Source: Phorcus lineatus (taxonomy: Eukaryota > Mollusca > Gastropoda > Trochida > Trochidae). Taken from it: 64,000 nucleotides of DNA. The notes under the pieces were generated by a model that was not told where the DNA came from, ran no database searches, and saw only the letters and a program-made list of their open reading frames with translations. The position numbers and the translations under genes were made by a program. The DNA is taken from the NCBI GenBank assembly GCA_921293015.1, contig OV121090.1, positions 38,870,533 through 38,934,532 of the forward strand, given 5' to 3'. Shown one piece after another: positions 44,682 to 56,300 of the stretch; position 1 is the first letter of the stretch; each line of letters opens with the position of its first letter.

Positions 44682-47600
44682 ATGGCGACCGCCAGTTCTG
44701 CTGGAATCGGTGCGAGTGAATTAAGACATCGTTATGAACCTGAACAAGATCCGGAATGGAATTCAGATTTGCCGTACGGGGGAAAAGTTTATCTGGCTAG
44801 AAAGAAGAAACCTGATTCGACATGTGTCCGTGCCCTAGAGGTGAGATAGAATCATAAGTCAATGACAAGAACAGTCACTCGCCATCACTCAGTCAATGTC
44901 ATTTGGTATTTATAAAGGCATTCATTCTTATATTAAAATAATTTCATTTTACATGCCTTAATACTTGTATAAACATTATATACGTATATTTATTCATTGA
45001 TTGATTGATAGTTTTTCATTTGCAAGTCCTTTGATTTTCGGTTTGACACGCGATAGCCAATGTCAAGTATCGACCCAAACGTAAATAATAAATGAATGTG
45101 TATCCAGAAATAGATTCTTGTTCACAGGACTTTAATATCGCAATTGGAAAATAGAATTTGCATAATTTGTGCGAAAGCTTATTGTGTTAAAGAAATAGGA
45201 GAATAATTACAGATTTTATTTACGTGATAAAAGAGAAAAAACATAAACCACACCCTGTTGACATAGAAACAGTAACATTTTACTTAAAATCATGGAAACA
45301 TTTTCTCTTATTTATAAGAATTTATCAATTAACCTGAAATATTTATCAGAAGTTATATGATATTATTGCTTGTTTAATGCAGAATTCCTGCATTGTAAGT
45401 GTAGAAATTAGTCTTAATTCTCTTTTTGGACAGTAAACACCCCAGCAGGCATCTGACGTCATTTCGACGTCGAAATTTGGTTGATTTCAGGTCAGGAAGT
45501 CGATCGACCATTTTTCGACGTCGGAACAACGTAAGTTTCCTGACGTTGAAATTTGGTTGGTTTTTGACGTTGTTTCAAAGTCATAAGAACAACTTAAAAC
45601 TGACAACTAATTACTTTAATGACATTTCATTATTATTAATAACATCAAATAAGTAAAGAATTGTTTTAAAGAATGAAATGAAAAATGCAAAAACGAACAG
45701 CTATCATTGACATTTAAAAAGTGTTATTAATATTGGATTTGATAAAAAAAAGCTAATTTCTTTCAATTTCACAATAAAGGGAGGTAATTCTGTTCTTATA
45801 ACAAATTAGAGTTAACAAGGTATGTTGTATTTTTCAACAGTCTTTATTTTTTCAGTAAAGTTCACAAATGACAACATAAATTTTCAATTTGAATAAAGTT
45901 AGTACTTCTTAAAAAACGGTAACTACCGATTTGTAACAAACATTTTTTTGCTGACACTTTGATCTAAATTTTTACACTGTCCTTTAAACACAAACACCCT
46001 CTCTACTAATTTAATTTCCATTATTTGGATAACTCCCTTCATTCGACTCCTAGACCAAGGTCTTTTAAAGAGTTGATGATTAGCGTAAAGTCTCACAGAT
46101 GATGCATGGTTGAAATATAAGAACGAAACCACACTAACACAATTTGAATGATCATCAAGCTTTGACGTCGATATCACGTCTTTTCAACGTCGTTACAACG
46201 TCATGGCTTCAACGTTGAACCGACGTGGAAATGACGTCAGATTTCGACGTCGCCGCAAATTTCAAATCCAATCAAATTTCAACGTTATTTCAACGTTGAT
46301 AAACGACGTCGTTTCAACGTTGATAAACGACGTCGTTTCAACGTTGATACAACGGCAGATTGCCTGCTGGGACAGAGTAAATATTTTGTTTCATGCATTA
46401 AAGTTAAAAAAGTACGTAATTGCAGTCACATAGAAGGGGAAACTTTTTTCAAAAGCATATCGTTAGAAGGTTTGTTATTTTTATCTTAAAAGCACTATCT
46501 GTGACATAATGCTCTGAATCATTTTCCGTGCGAGCTATACATAATGTTATTGCTGTTTATCCTTTTCATTCGTTCCATGTGATCTGTTGATAATTGAGCA
46601 ACATATATATATATATATATATGTTTAACCATTGGCTAATCTTAACCTATTCCCTTTGTGAAGGATATGTGATTCACATTGGTCTCTTAAATTTATTGCA
46701 CTATTTTTTATGATTTCTATGATAATAGCCATTTAAAATTCTGACTTTTACCTAGTTCCAGATATACCCAACTGGTATAGTTAATTTAAGCTCACTGCAT
46801 TCTAAAAACTTTTTCCGTGCCAGCTGTCCAGCCTACAGGGCCAGAACTTGATATTCCCATCAGAATACTCCTGAAGGTTGCTACCTATTGCCTATGACCT
46901 GAGGGCACAGCAATCAAACCCCAAATTTGACCCAATGCAGCAAGGCTTGAATTAGCCAGTGAGGGAGACTGGTGCAGGTTGTGTCTTGTGTGAAGTTGAG
47001 ATTTATTGTTCTGTTTCAGGCACTGCTGATCATCTTCACGGTGGCGCTGGTCCTTTATTCTTACTTCTACTTTGACCACTTGCATTTCCACATCGCCCAC
47101 GGGTACGCACACCTCGGGTATGCGACAGCTCAACACCAGGTGGGGCAGCGCTATCTTCATGGGAAGGGGACAGAGAAGCATGCTGGCAAGGCTATGGAGT
47201 GGTTCAGGTAGGGAAGACGAATATGAATAAGTTAAGAGATTTTGTTCTAAATTTCTTCTAAATTCTAAATCTCTTTTTAGTTTCTATGAAATTCCTTTCA
47301 TGTTGGTCTCAATTTCTGTTAATTTTTCCAAAAGATCTGACATCATTTAGTTGGATATTTAAAACATTGTTATTAGTCAAGTCAACTAAGGAAAGTTCTC
47401 AATTGTGATCCCACAAAAGTTTGAAAAGTATTTTTTTCTAAGTAGAAGTGAGTTTTCAGCAATGAGAAAACATTCTGTGATTATTTGAAAGTTTGATGAT
47501 AAATATGGGTTATTGTCGATGGTCATGTTATATACTAAAGTAATATTTTCAATGATGAAGAAAAGCAATCGATTTGAATATTGTTTTAGAAATAAATTAT

Positions 47601-48337
47601 CCAATGCTTAACAGGAAAGTAACGAAACTTTTCAGGAAAGCTGCAGATCAAGGACACCCTCACGCCTCCTACAACCTGGCCATTGGACATCTGCGCGGCA
47701 TGAAGACTGATCTCAAATCTGGGTGTGTTCTTTACTCTATTATTTCTCTCATTTTGTTGAAGTACGGACAAAAAATTAACCTTAACTTACAACTATTTCA
47801 GTCTCCCACAAAAGGAAATGTTGAGTTGATTATATGTTGCCAGGACTGAATACTTGCAGGGATCTCAATTCAAACAGGTTTCTTAAGAAATGTTTTTAGT
47901 TGGTCATATTTTTGGGGGTATTAAGGCTATGTTTTCATGTGATTTCTTTTGATAAGATTGAATAAGAAAAACAAAAGGAAATATCCTCGGTTTGCATGTC
48001 AATGGTGATGCAGGTATGGATCAAACACCAATTAACCAACCACTCATAACCTGCTGATTTTCTTGTAACTCAACAAGATTTTCATTTGATATTATCACAT
48101 AATTTGACAAAATCATACTCTATAGCTTGTTTTTTGTTGTTGTTTTATTTCATACTCTGCCAATAAAATGAAAACATTTTCTAAATGTCTCTGAATAAGG
48201 AATTATAGATAATTTTAGTTTTCCCCAATCTGTATTCCAGGGAGGCCCACTCGCTGATACACCATGCTGCATCACAAGGAGTGCAAGAAGCTCACAAAGT
48301 TCTTAATGACGTGTGTGCCAAGGGAGGCTGCATATAG
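44682..48337 (+). CDS. single-pass membrane protein with Sel1-like repeats
   Basis: Four exons (44682-44840, 47020-47207, 47636-47722, 48241-48337; intron phases 0, 2, 2) encode 176 residues ending in TAG. Residues 1-53 are a charged N-terminal tail ending RKKKPDSTCVRALE. Residues 54-72 form one hydrophobic segment (ALLIIFTVALVLYSYFYF). With the basic cluster before it and no signal peptide, the N-terminus is probably cytoplasmic and the rest lumenal or extracellular. Two Sel1-like repeats follow (VGQRYLHGKGTEKHAGKAME then WFRKAADQGHPHA; LAIGHLRGMKTDLKSGEAHS then LIHHAASQG), and the end is CAKGGCI. Sel1 repeats are alpha-solenoid protein-binding modules, common in ER quality-control and signalling adaptors. 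I do not recognise a named orthologue. The start AAGATGGCGACC resembles a YY1-type start site. Confidence 0.85.
44841..45440 (+). other. Sel1-like gene intron 1, first part
   Basis: AT-rich intron, nothing recognised before the MITE-like element that begins at 45441. Confidence 0.6.
45441..46371. mobile_element. MITE-like element with GACGTC/AACGTT-rich ends
   Basis: A 931-base element in intron 1 of the Sel1-like gene. The ends CCCAGCAGGCATCTG and, inverted, CCCAGCAGGCAATCTG match. Each end is followed by 100-200 bases packed with GACGTC, AACGTT and TCGACGTCG-like motifs in opposite orientation (45455-45590 and 46160-46360). The right side has a 27-base unit (TTCAACGTTGATAAACGACG plus TCG) repeated about 2.5 times. 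The middle is AT-rich with no transposase. Flanks ACAGTAAAC and ACAGAGTAAA may be an imperfect target duplication. Confidence 0.82.
46603..46623. repeat. (AT)n microsatellite
   Basis: About ten TA steps in an otherwise ordinary AT-rich intron. Confidence 0.9.
46925..46982. repeat. dispersed short repeat (AGACTGGTGCA family)
   Basis: AATGCAGCAAGGCTTGAATT, then AGCCAGTGAGGGAGACTGGT and GCAGG; the same ordered phrases occur at 26268-26312 and, inverted, at 57505-57555. Confidence 0.65.
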
Positions 48338-50150
48338 ATGGCGCTGTTTGATGTTATATCACATCACATGTCCATATTGTAAAACTTCTATTGGAAAGCT
48401 TGTCATAGCAATCTTTCGTCCTATATAGGGTAAATCAGGGACAGGGTTGTATTTATAGGAAACATTTGGCTTACCCAAACTTTATATTGAAATGTGGTAT
48501 CTGTCAGTGTTTGAATTAAGGGTTGTAAGACAGTTCTCTAACTGTTAATTTGTGTTTGTTCTTCATTTCTTGGGCTTGTTTTTTTTATTATCTCACTTGA
48601 CTGTTTTATTGCAAAGAATTTGCTGAATATAATACTTCATCGTGTGGTTGGAAGACTTTACTGTGACATGTTTTCTAATTGAGCTTACATATGTTGACAT
48701 TTGTATGTGATGTGGTTTGATTTCAATGAGATTGAAAATAGGGGGCGCTGATCAATGAGTGTTGTCCTCACTAATCCGTCCAAACACTCTCTTCTTTCCC
48801 ATTTTCTGTTGTTAAAGTGTCACTTTCGTTAAGATTTTTTTTAAAATGAAAGCAAAATTTAAATTGATAAGTTAATCATTTATGGCAACAGTCGATAAAT
48901 GCTCTTCAAAGTTATTAGAATCGTAATGTATTTTTATCATTGAATTTCTTAAAAGGGCATTCATCATCTAAACAATAGCCTACTTCTGATAAACATTTTG
49001 TATTTGGATGCATTCAGTATAAGTTTTTAGCTAATGTTGTACACTGTTTTTGAAGTGTAAAATTTGAAAATGATTGAGTTTATTTTCTAAGTTTGCTGCT
49101 CTATTCAAAATATATTTATGGTGAAGATGACAGACAGAGAATAAGGGAGAAGGAGTCGCATCACAAGGTTTACTGCTGAGAGACAAAAAGCTTGTAACTG
49201 GGAGTCCATGATATATCAGGCTTCATAAAAAAAATTAATTCCCGATTGATTCTTGATATTATGTTTTAAATTGTTGAGGGCAGAATAAAGTTTGATTTTT
49301 CCACAAATACAGTTTTTAAGTTCTGGCGTTATACCATCCATAAGCAAACACTTTCTTACAGACTGATAATTATGTGGAAAAAGGGATGATTAAGTTCCAC
49401 GACAGAGTTATTCAAAATTTATACTTCAAAACAACAAAAAGTCACAAGCGTGCATGTCAAAATTTCTCTTTCTGTAAGTTGATAGTTTTGTGATGTCTGT
49501 GAGGAAAAATCAAATTTTGATTGTTTTTTTTCAAAGATTTAAACCGTTCAAATTTCTGCTATGAAGCACAATATCATCAATCAAAATATCATGGTATCCC
49601 TATAAATGTTACATGTTGTTTTCAATACTCAATGCCGTCCATATATATTTTTAGAATATAATGTGGTATGAATTAAGAGAGACCCACAACAATTTCAGAT
49701 TGATAGCAAGATGATAGCCATATTGTGGAATTTCATCCTGAGTGTCATTGGAAATTGTAAGGGCATCGAATGATTGGAATGTAGTATAAACTATTATTCT
49801 ATAAATGTGTAATATGTAATATGCATTGTTGTTACTATTTATGACCAACTGAGGGGTCAATTTGGCAACTTTTTATTTGAATGGCAATGTGATAGGAACA
49901 ATCCAAATAAATACAATTTGGTTAAGCTTTAATAACCGTATTCAACGTATTAAGCACCTGCAGTGTTTAAAAAAAACTGAAATGATCATGGCTTGAGTTA
50001 AATGTCTTAAATGTCAAGAAAAGAACAAAGTATTTGCCATCAAAATTGCTAATATTGAAATGGGGAGACTTTCAAACTGGTGTTAAAAACTATATTATTC
50101 CATTGCTGTGTACTATATTGATAAATTCAGTCGTATGAAAGAATAAAGAA
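48338..50150 (+). other. Sel1-like gene 3' UTR and spacer
   Basis: AT-rich sequence after the stop codon with candidate polyadenylation signals at about 49283 (AGAATAAAG) and 50142 (GAATAAAG). Which one ends the transcript cannot be told. No further exon seen. Confidence 0.45.
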
Positions 50151-50373
50151 ACCTAAACCAATTTCTCACAAATTGACCCTCTCACGCTATCACTTTTTAA
50201 GCACTGGTCTTTTCTCCTGTATTTGTTTATCAGACATCTTAAGTATAAACCTTTATGTTCATTTATATTTGTATTTGTTCAACCATCAGTTTCTAATTTG
50301 CTATTAATTCATTTGTTGTAATGCAATTATTGAAGGTTTACCACTGAGTATGTTTTTCCTGACATTCTGATTT

Positions 50374-50655
50374 TATGTTTCTCAATTAACTGCTTGAACA
50401 GAGAATTTGTTCTCAATTAACTGCTTGAACAGAGAATTTGTCCTCAATTAACTGATTGAACAGAGAATTTGTTCCCAATTAACTGCTTGAACAGAGAATT
50501 TTTCTCAAATAACTGCCTGAACAGAGAATTTTTCTCAAAAAATTGCTTGAACAGAGACTTTTTCTCAAATATTTGCTTGAACAGAGAATTTTTCTCAAAT
50601 AACTGCTTGAGCAGAGAATTTTTCTCAATTAATTGCTTTAACAGAAAATTTTTCT
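50374..50655. repeat. 30-bp tandem repeat, about nine copies
   Basis: Units such as CTCAATTAACTGCTTGAACA plus GAGAATTTGT; the early units are 31 bases and the later ones 30 bases (GAGAATTTTT). In the 30-base part frames stay open on both strands (70 to 73 codons); these are repeat artefacts. Confidence 0.92.
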
Positions 50656-51144
50656 CCAAAAAAACTGCTGCTTACAAATTGTTACTCTAATGACAATACA
50701 AAAAAGAAAATAAGTTTTGATAAAACTTGTATTGTAACATCCTGATAAAGACCTGCTGATAAAAAATAAAACTTGAAATTCTTTTTCAAAGCCATTATTG
50801 ACATCATACATTATACAAAGAGTTTATTATTTTAAAGAGTTGTGATGAAACACACATTTTACACTGTGACACATATAAAAACATCTAAAGATTTGATAAG
50901 ATATGATACATATCACATGACACCCTGTACAAATTCAAGTCAAAGATAAGTATATCTACAGATCCAGGTGAAGTATCATGTGTAATCCCCACAACTAAAC
51001 TAATTTTAGGGCTCCATTTGAATATTATTGGTCCTCATGACATGTGAGTGTTTCATCATTAAGGTTTGACAGAATAATGGAGCTTAAAGTTGTTTACTGT
51101 TGGACGGGTTTGTTACCTTGTTTTGTTAAAAAAAATTTGTTTAT

Positions 51145-51388
51145 AAAGAACTGCTAATTGTGGACTGTTTTCACAGGTTCATACCGGTAGGTCAAAGCGT
51201 GGAAGTGTAGTGGAACAAAAAATCTTTTACCCTGAGACAGGATGACTAAATAAAGGAGAAATTTTACTAATTTCCTCAATTTAAACTATTCAGTAGGCTT
51301 AACCAAGTAGCATGTATTCATTAAAATCCCTCAATATAGCACCGTATATTGTTGGATTTTTCAAAATTGGGGTTTGGGAGTCAAGTAT
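51145..51388. repeat. diverged long repeat, copy A
   Basis: TGCTAATTGTGGACTGTTTTCACAG-like start (split here as TGCTAATTGTGGACT and TTTTCACAG), then TTTTACCCTGAGACAGGA, ACCAAGTAGCA, TTCATTAAAA and TTGGGAGTCAAGTATCT. The same ordered landmarks lie at 52925-53130, on the far side of the 17-bp minisatellite. Confidence 0.75.
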
Positions 51389-51654
51389 CTTAAAGTTGAA
51401 TTTTACCTCAGGTTTCCTTCCTCTGCATTTACTGTTGGAAGGATTGTTACCTTGTTTTGTTAAAAAAATTTGTTTGTAAAGATAACTTCTATCCTGCTGA
51501 AAATCACAAGCACAACACTGTTTTTTGTTTTTTTAATGTGCAATATTAATAAAATATGTTACTGAAGATTTCTTTTGTTCTCTTTAACATTTTACATGCT
51601 ATTTTTATTGCAAGGAAAAAGTTAACTTTCAAAGCAATGTATGAAGTATAGCCT

Positions 51655-52592
51655 GATTGACAGTATGTACCTGGTGACAGTGTTTACCTGGTGACAGTGT
51701 TTACCTGGTGACAGTGTGTACCTGGTGACAGTATGTACCTGGTGACGGTATGTGACCTGGTGACAGTGTTTACCTGGTGACAGTGTTTACCTGGTGACAG
51801 TGTGTACCTGGTGACAGTATGTACCTGGTGACAGTATGTGACCTGGTGACAGTGTTTACCTGGTGACAGTGTGTACCTGGTGACAGTATGTACCTGGTGA
51901 CAGTATGTGACCTGGTGACAGTGTTTACCTGGTGACAGTGTTTACCTGGTGACAGTGTGTACCTGGTGACAGTGTGTACCTGGTGACAGTGTTTACCTGG
52001 TGACAGTGTTTACCTGGTGACAGTGTGTACCTGGTGACAGTGGTCACCTGGTTACAATGTGTACCTAGTGACAGTGTTTACCTAGTGACAGTGTTTACCT
52101 GGTGACAGTGTGTACCTGGTGACAGTGTGTACCTAGTGACCGTATGTACCTGGTGACAGTATGTACCTGGTGACAGTATGTACCCAGTGACAGTATGTGA
52201 CCTGGTGACAGTGTGTACCTGGTGACAGTGTGTAGTGTACCTGGTGACCGTATGTACCTGGTGACAGTGTGTACCTGGTGACAGTGTTTACCTGGTGACA
52301 GTGTGAACCTGGTGACAGTGTTTACCTGGTGACAGTATGTACCAGGTGACAGTGAGTACCTGGTGACAGTGCCTACCTGGTGACAGTATGTACCTGGTGA
52401 CAGTGTGTACCTGGTGACAGTGTGTACCTGGTGACAGTATGTACCAGGTGACAGTGAGTAACTGGTGACAGTGCCTACCTGGTGACAGTATGTACCAGGT
52501 GATAGTGAGTACCTGGTGACAGTGTGTACCTGGTGACAGTGAGTACCTGGTGACAGTGCCTACCTGGTGACAGTGTGTACCTCACCAGGTGT
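51655..52592. repeat. 17-bp minisatellite, more than 50 copies
   Basis: About 0.94 kb of TACCTGGTGACAGTGTG units. The last bases vary (GTGTT, GTGTG, GTATG, GCC) and blocks of variants recur in the same order, showing amplification of multi-unit blocks. Occasional 18-base units (TATGTGACC) shift the phase. No open frame results. Confidence 0.95.
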
Positions 52593-52924
52593 GTAACCTT
52601 TTGTACTGGCTCTTTACCCTCTGCAATTTTTAAGGTATATAGCTTTTTTCTTGCAATTTTGAAATAAAGGTGAAAATCAGTTATTTCTCACTGTAACTAG
52701 AAATTTACAATTTAGATTTAAAGTAATTTCTTGTAAAAGAACAATGTTAATTTGTATGGGGTGCGAAACAGGACTTTACCTCTAGGATATAATCCCAACA
52801 AAACTTTCATGGTGTGATGTATCAATTAAGTTAATCAAACAGTGTTATCTACAGAGAGTTTTCTATAGCACAGTTGGCTTTCGCTCTTATGCAACATAGT
52901 GACATCCTTACATAGCCAGATAAC

Positions 52925-53130
52925 TGCTAATTGTGGACTATTTTCACAGTTTTCATAGGTCACTACGCTGAAGTGCCAGGGTGGAACAAGAGCGTATAAA
53001 TCGTTTTACCCTGAGATAGGACTCAATTTAATAAGGTATCTAATTCATTCAGTAAGCTTTACCAAGTAGCGATTATTCATTAAAGTCCCTGTATATTGTT
53101 GTACTTTGGTTTGGGGGTCAAGTATCTATT
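52925..53130. repeat. diverged long repeat, copy B
   Basis: Carries TGCTAATTGTGGACTATTTT, GTTTTACCCTGAGATAGGA, ACCAAGTAGCGA, TTCATTAAAGTCCC and GGGGGTCAAGTATCT in the same order and orientation as copy A at 51145. The phrase AGAGCGTATAA also links it to 42040-42060. Confidence 0.75.
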
Positions 53131-53254
53131 TCAAATCTGCCCATTTTTTTTATTGTTCATCAATATATAAATAGCAAATGTCAAGACTTAAATATTTGTT
53201 TAATAATTTTTAAGATTCGAACTCCTGCTTCTAAATAAACAAGCAGTGAGTGTA

Positions 53255-53345
53255 TGCTGAGATCACGTGATCACATATGAGCTTCGGTAGTTTCCGGAGC
53301 GAATGACATTTCGTAAACCGGAAGTTGAGACTGAAGAGAGAAATC
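53255..53345 (+). promoter_or_regulatory. promoter core of the first DYNLRB gene
   Basis: The palindromic E-box TCACGTGA (CACGTG at 53264-53269), then GTTTCCGG at 53290 and an ETS-type CCGGAAGT at 53318-53325, lie within 85 bases upstream of the ATG. No TATA box is evident. The E-box and GTTTCCGG recur with nearly the same spacing upstream of the second gene. Confidence 0.55.
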
Positions 53346-56300
53346 ATGGTAAGCATCGTTACATCGGTCCAATAACTGAATACTGATTAATTTTAGAACC
53401 ATTGGTAAAATGAGAAATCAACTTTGTTAAATATGTAAATTCTTGATATCTATTTGAGACAATGTATTTCGTATTAAAGTCAAATAGGCCTATACAAAAT
53501 TTTAGTCGACGGTCGTCGACAGCTTGACTGAATGACTCAAGCCTGTTAGACTCTCTTCAGTCTTTTTAGCCTGTGAGCCAGACCTTAAAGTAATATTAGA
53601 CCCATAACAATTTTAAGAAAATATTATACCGCTTGATGTTTATTTTTCTGTAAAATGAAAAAATCTCATCCTCCTTTTCATTCATTTTATTTGGGTTTGG
53701 AAATTTAATATTTAGGCTACTTTAGCGATAATTTTTTTTTCAAGAGAACAAGAGTCAATCTTCCTACCCTGTCTCTAATACTACTAGTGGCTATCACTTA
53801 GTGTAGACAGTCTTTTTAAATATGGTAATAAAATAAAGCTTCTCCCTCAAGTAATGAATATCTTACTTAGACTAACTGGTGTTGGTAATTATTACACGTC
53901 TTCTATGACTATTTATCATATCACAACCTGCATAGGTAATTACGATTCAATATCCCCTACTTTTTTTAAAGAGTATATAAAGAGCAAGGCATTTAATTAG
54001 TTGGTTATATAAAGCAATACAAGGCATTTGCCTTTGTAGATATCAGGGTATTTATCAGAGGAGCTGCTCAGATATACCTATAAGTCACTAGCTTGTAGCC
54101 AACTGTGGCAAACGATTAGACATTCAATGGATTGTTGGAGCAATCCTGAGAACCCTGATATTGCATGATATAACATATGACAAATTCCTGTCCATACAAT
54201 ATAAGGTTTGATGAAAATGTATACATGTCAACAATGTCAAGAAGAGTGCAAGCAAGTTCATTCTTAAATGCACAGATGCAGTAATACTGACTAGCACATA
54301 ATTTTACATTAATATATCACTGTCTTGAATGTTGAGCGTGATATCTTTAAAAATACTGTGATAATCATGTTTTAAAACGCTACATATTGTTATGTGGTTA
54401 TATCAAAACAAAGACCATATTCCAAGTACAAAGAGGCTTCTAAATATGGCTGAAATACTGAGGTGAGGTGAGTTGGTGTTTAAAGCCGCTTTCAAGATTA
54501 TTTCACTTATATCGCGGCTGCTAGTATCATTGCAGGGAGAAAGCCCGCAACACCACTGTGGCTATGCATTGCGGTGAGACCTGCGAGCATCGGCTGGAAC
54601 TAGCAAACCATGGGTGGTACTGCGCTGATTTTCAGTGTAGCATTGCACCCAAACCTGACTGCGTGTAGAACAGTTCTCTACTACAGACAAAGTTGCCGAG
54701 CCCCTGGTGGGATCCGAACCACGGACCTTCTGATCCGAAGCCGAACGTGCTAACCACTGCGCTATCCCGCCCCCATGTTCCTATGACTCTTACAGGCTGA
54801 GGTAGAGGAAACAATAAAGAGAAAGCAGATATATATCTATTGAAAAGATTATTACAAATTAAGCATTCATCCTATGTTTCTATGTCTCTTACAGGCTGAG
54901 GTAGAGGAAACAATAAAGAGGATCCAAACCCACAAAGGAGTCAAAGGGATTATTATCTTTAACAATGATGGTAAAACCACAACACAAAAATTCATTTTTA
55001 GAAGAATCATTTTCTATTTCCATTCCCATTTTCATTTTGTTTATTAAAAGCTAAAACCTTGCAACTTCTAGGAACTTTCATGAATACTCTTCAGATATCT
55101 TCTTTTGAGAAATGTCAATTTGATTTTTTGTAAAAGATTGGTAACTGCCTTTGCTTTTTTTCTTAATAGGCCTTAAAAATTTAAGTTTTAGTCATTAGGT
55201 TCTTTCTCATTAGAACATGACTTTTTCATTGTTGAAGACAAAGAATCTTTACAGACACTAATTACAAAATCTATATTTGTCTGATATTTTAACTGACCAT
55301 CCTGCAGGTGCTCCTGTCCGGTCCACTATAGACAGTGAGACAGCGGTCCAGTACTCGAGCCTTCTCCATAGTCTCATCACGAAGGCCAAGAGCGTGGTCC
55401 GAGATATCGACTCTACAAATGAGCTGTGCTTCCTCAGATTGAACACAAAAAAACATGAGATCATGCTTGCACCAGGTTAACATTTTTATGTTAATTTACA
55501 ATTAGGGAAAATAAAATATATTCTTGTTTATTATCACTTCTTTCAGGAATATTCTGTCAGACAGGCTGATTTTCTTTTCCTTTTTGTTTCTTAGTTCTGA
55601 AAAGGAAAATCAAAATTGGAATGTGTCAAACGTTATGCATAAGTTGAACAAATTAGAGCAATTTTATTTTGCTTTTTAGACAAAGATTTTAAATCTGCAG
55701 TATATTTTTTCAAATCATTCTTGACATTGATCACTTGAACAGCAAGAGGGGACAGATATAGAGAATCTCACCCAAATGTCTTGTTATCTAATATATCAAC
55801 ATGAGTTGATAAAAGATACAAATATCTGAGGCTTGCCGAGGATATTTTAACTTGCATCAAAGAGTGTTGATATATTTAATATCAGAAGGCACAAGGGTTA
55901 AAATCTATTTATCATCCGAAATCATTTTTCATTTCGATACTTTGAAAAATGTAATTTTCAGAACACTACACTACTCTCAAGGCTCTCAGTGGTGTGATGT
56001 CATAGTACTGTGATGTCGTCATGTTTATGACAGCATAGGATTGTAATGTCATTACTTGATGATGTAAAACAATTGTGATGTCACAAACTTGATTGTAACA
56101 GAGAGTTGTTCAAAATCTACTGTCAAAAGCATATTTCTTAGGAGACATCACTTGTTATTATATTTCGAATGGTGAAATATGCCATTTATCTGTGAAAATA
56201 AAACCTGTATTTTCACTGAGTGAAATAAAAATGGTATTCTACTCTGTAAAATGATGCAACAATCATATGACGTCGCCTGTGACGTCATGAAACAATTGAA

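Noticed and set aside
50444-50690. Open frames on both strands with KNSLFKQL or NREFFSNNCL repeats
   Set aside because: By-product of a 30-bp tandem repeat.
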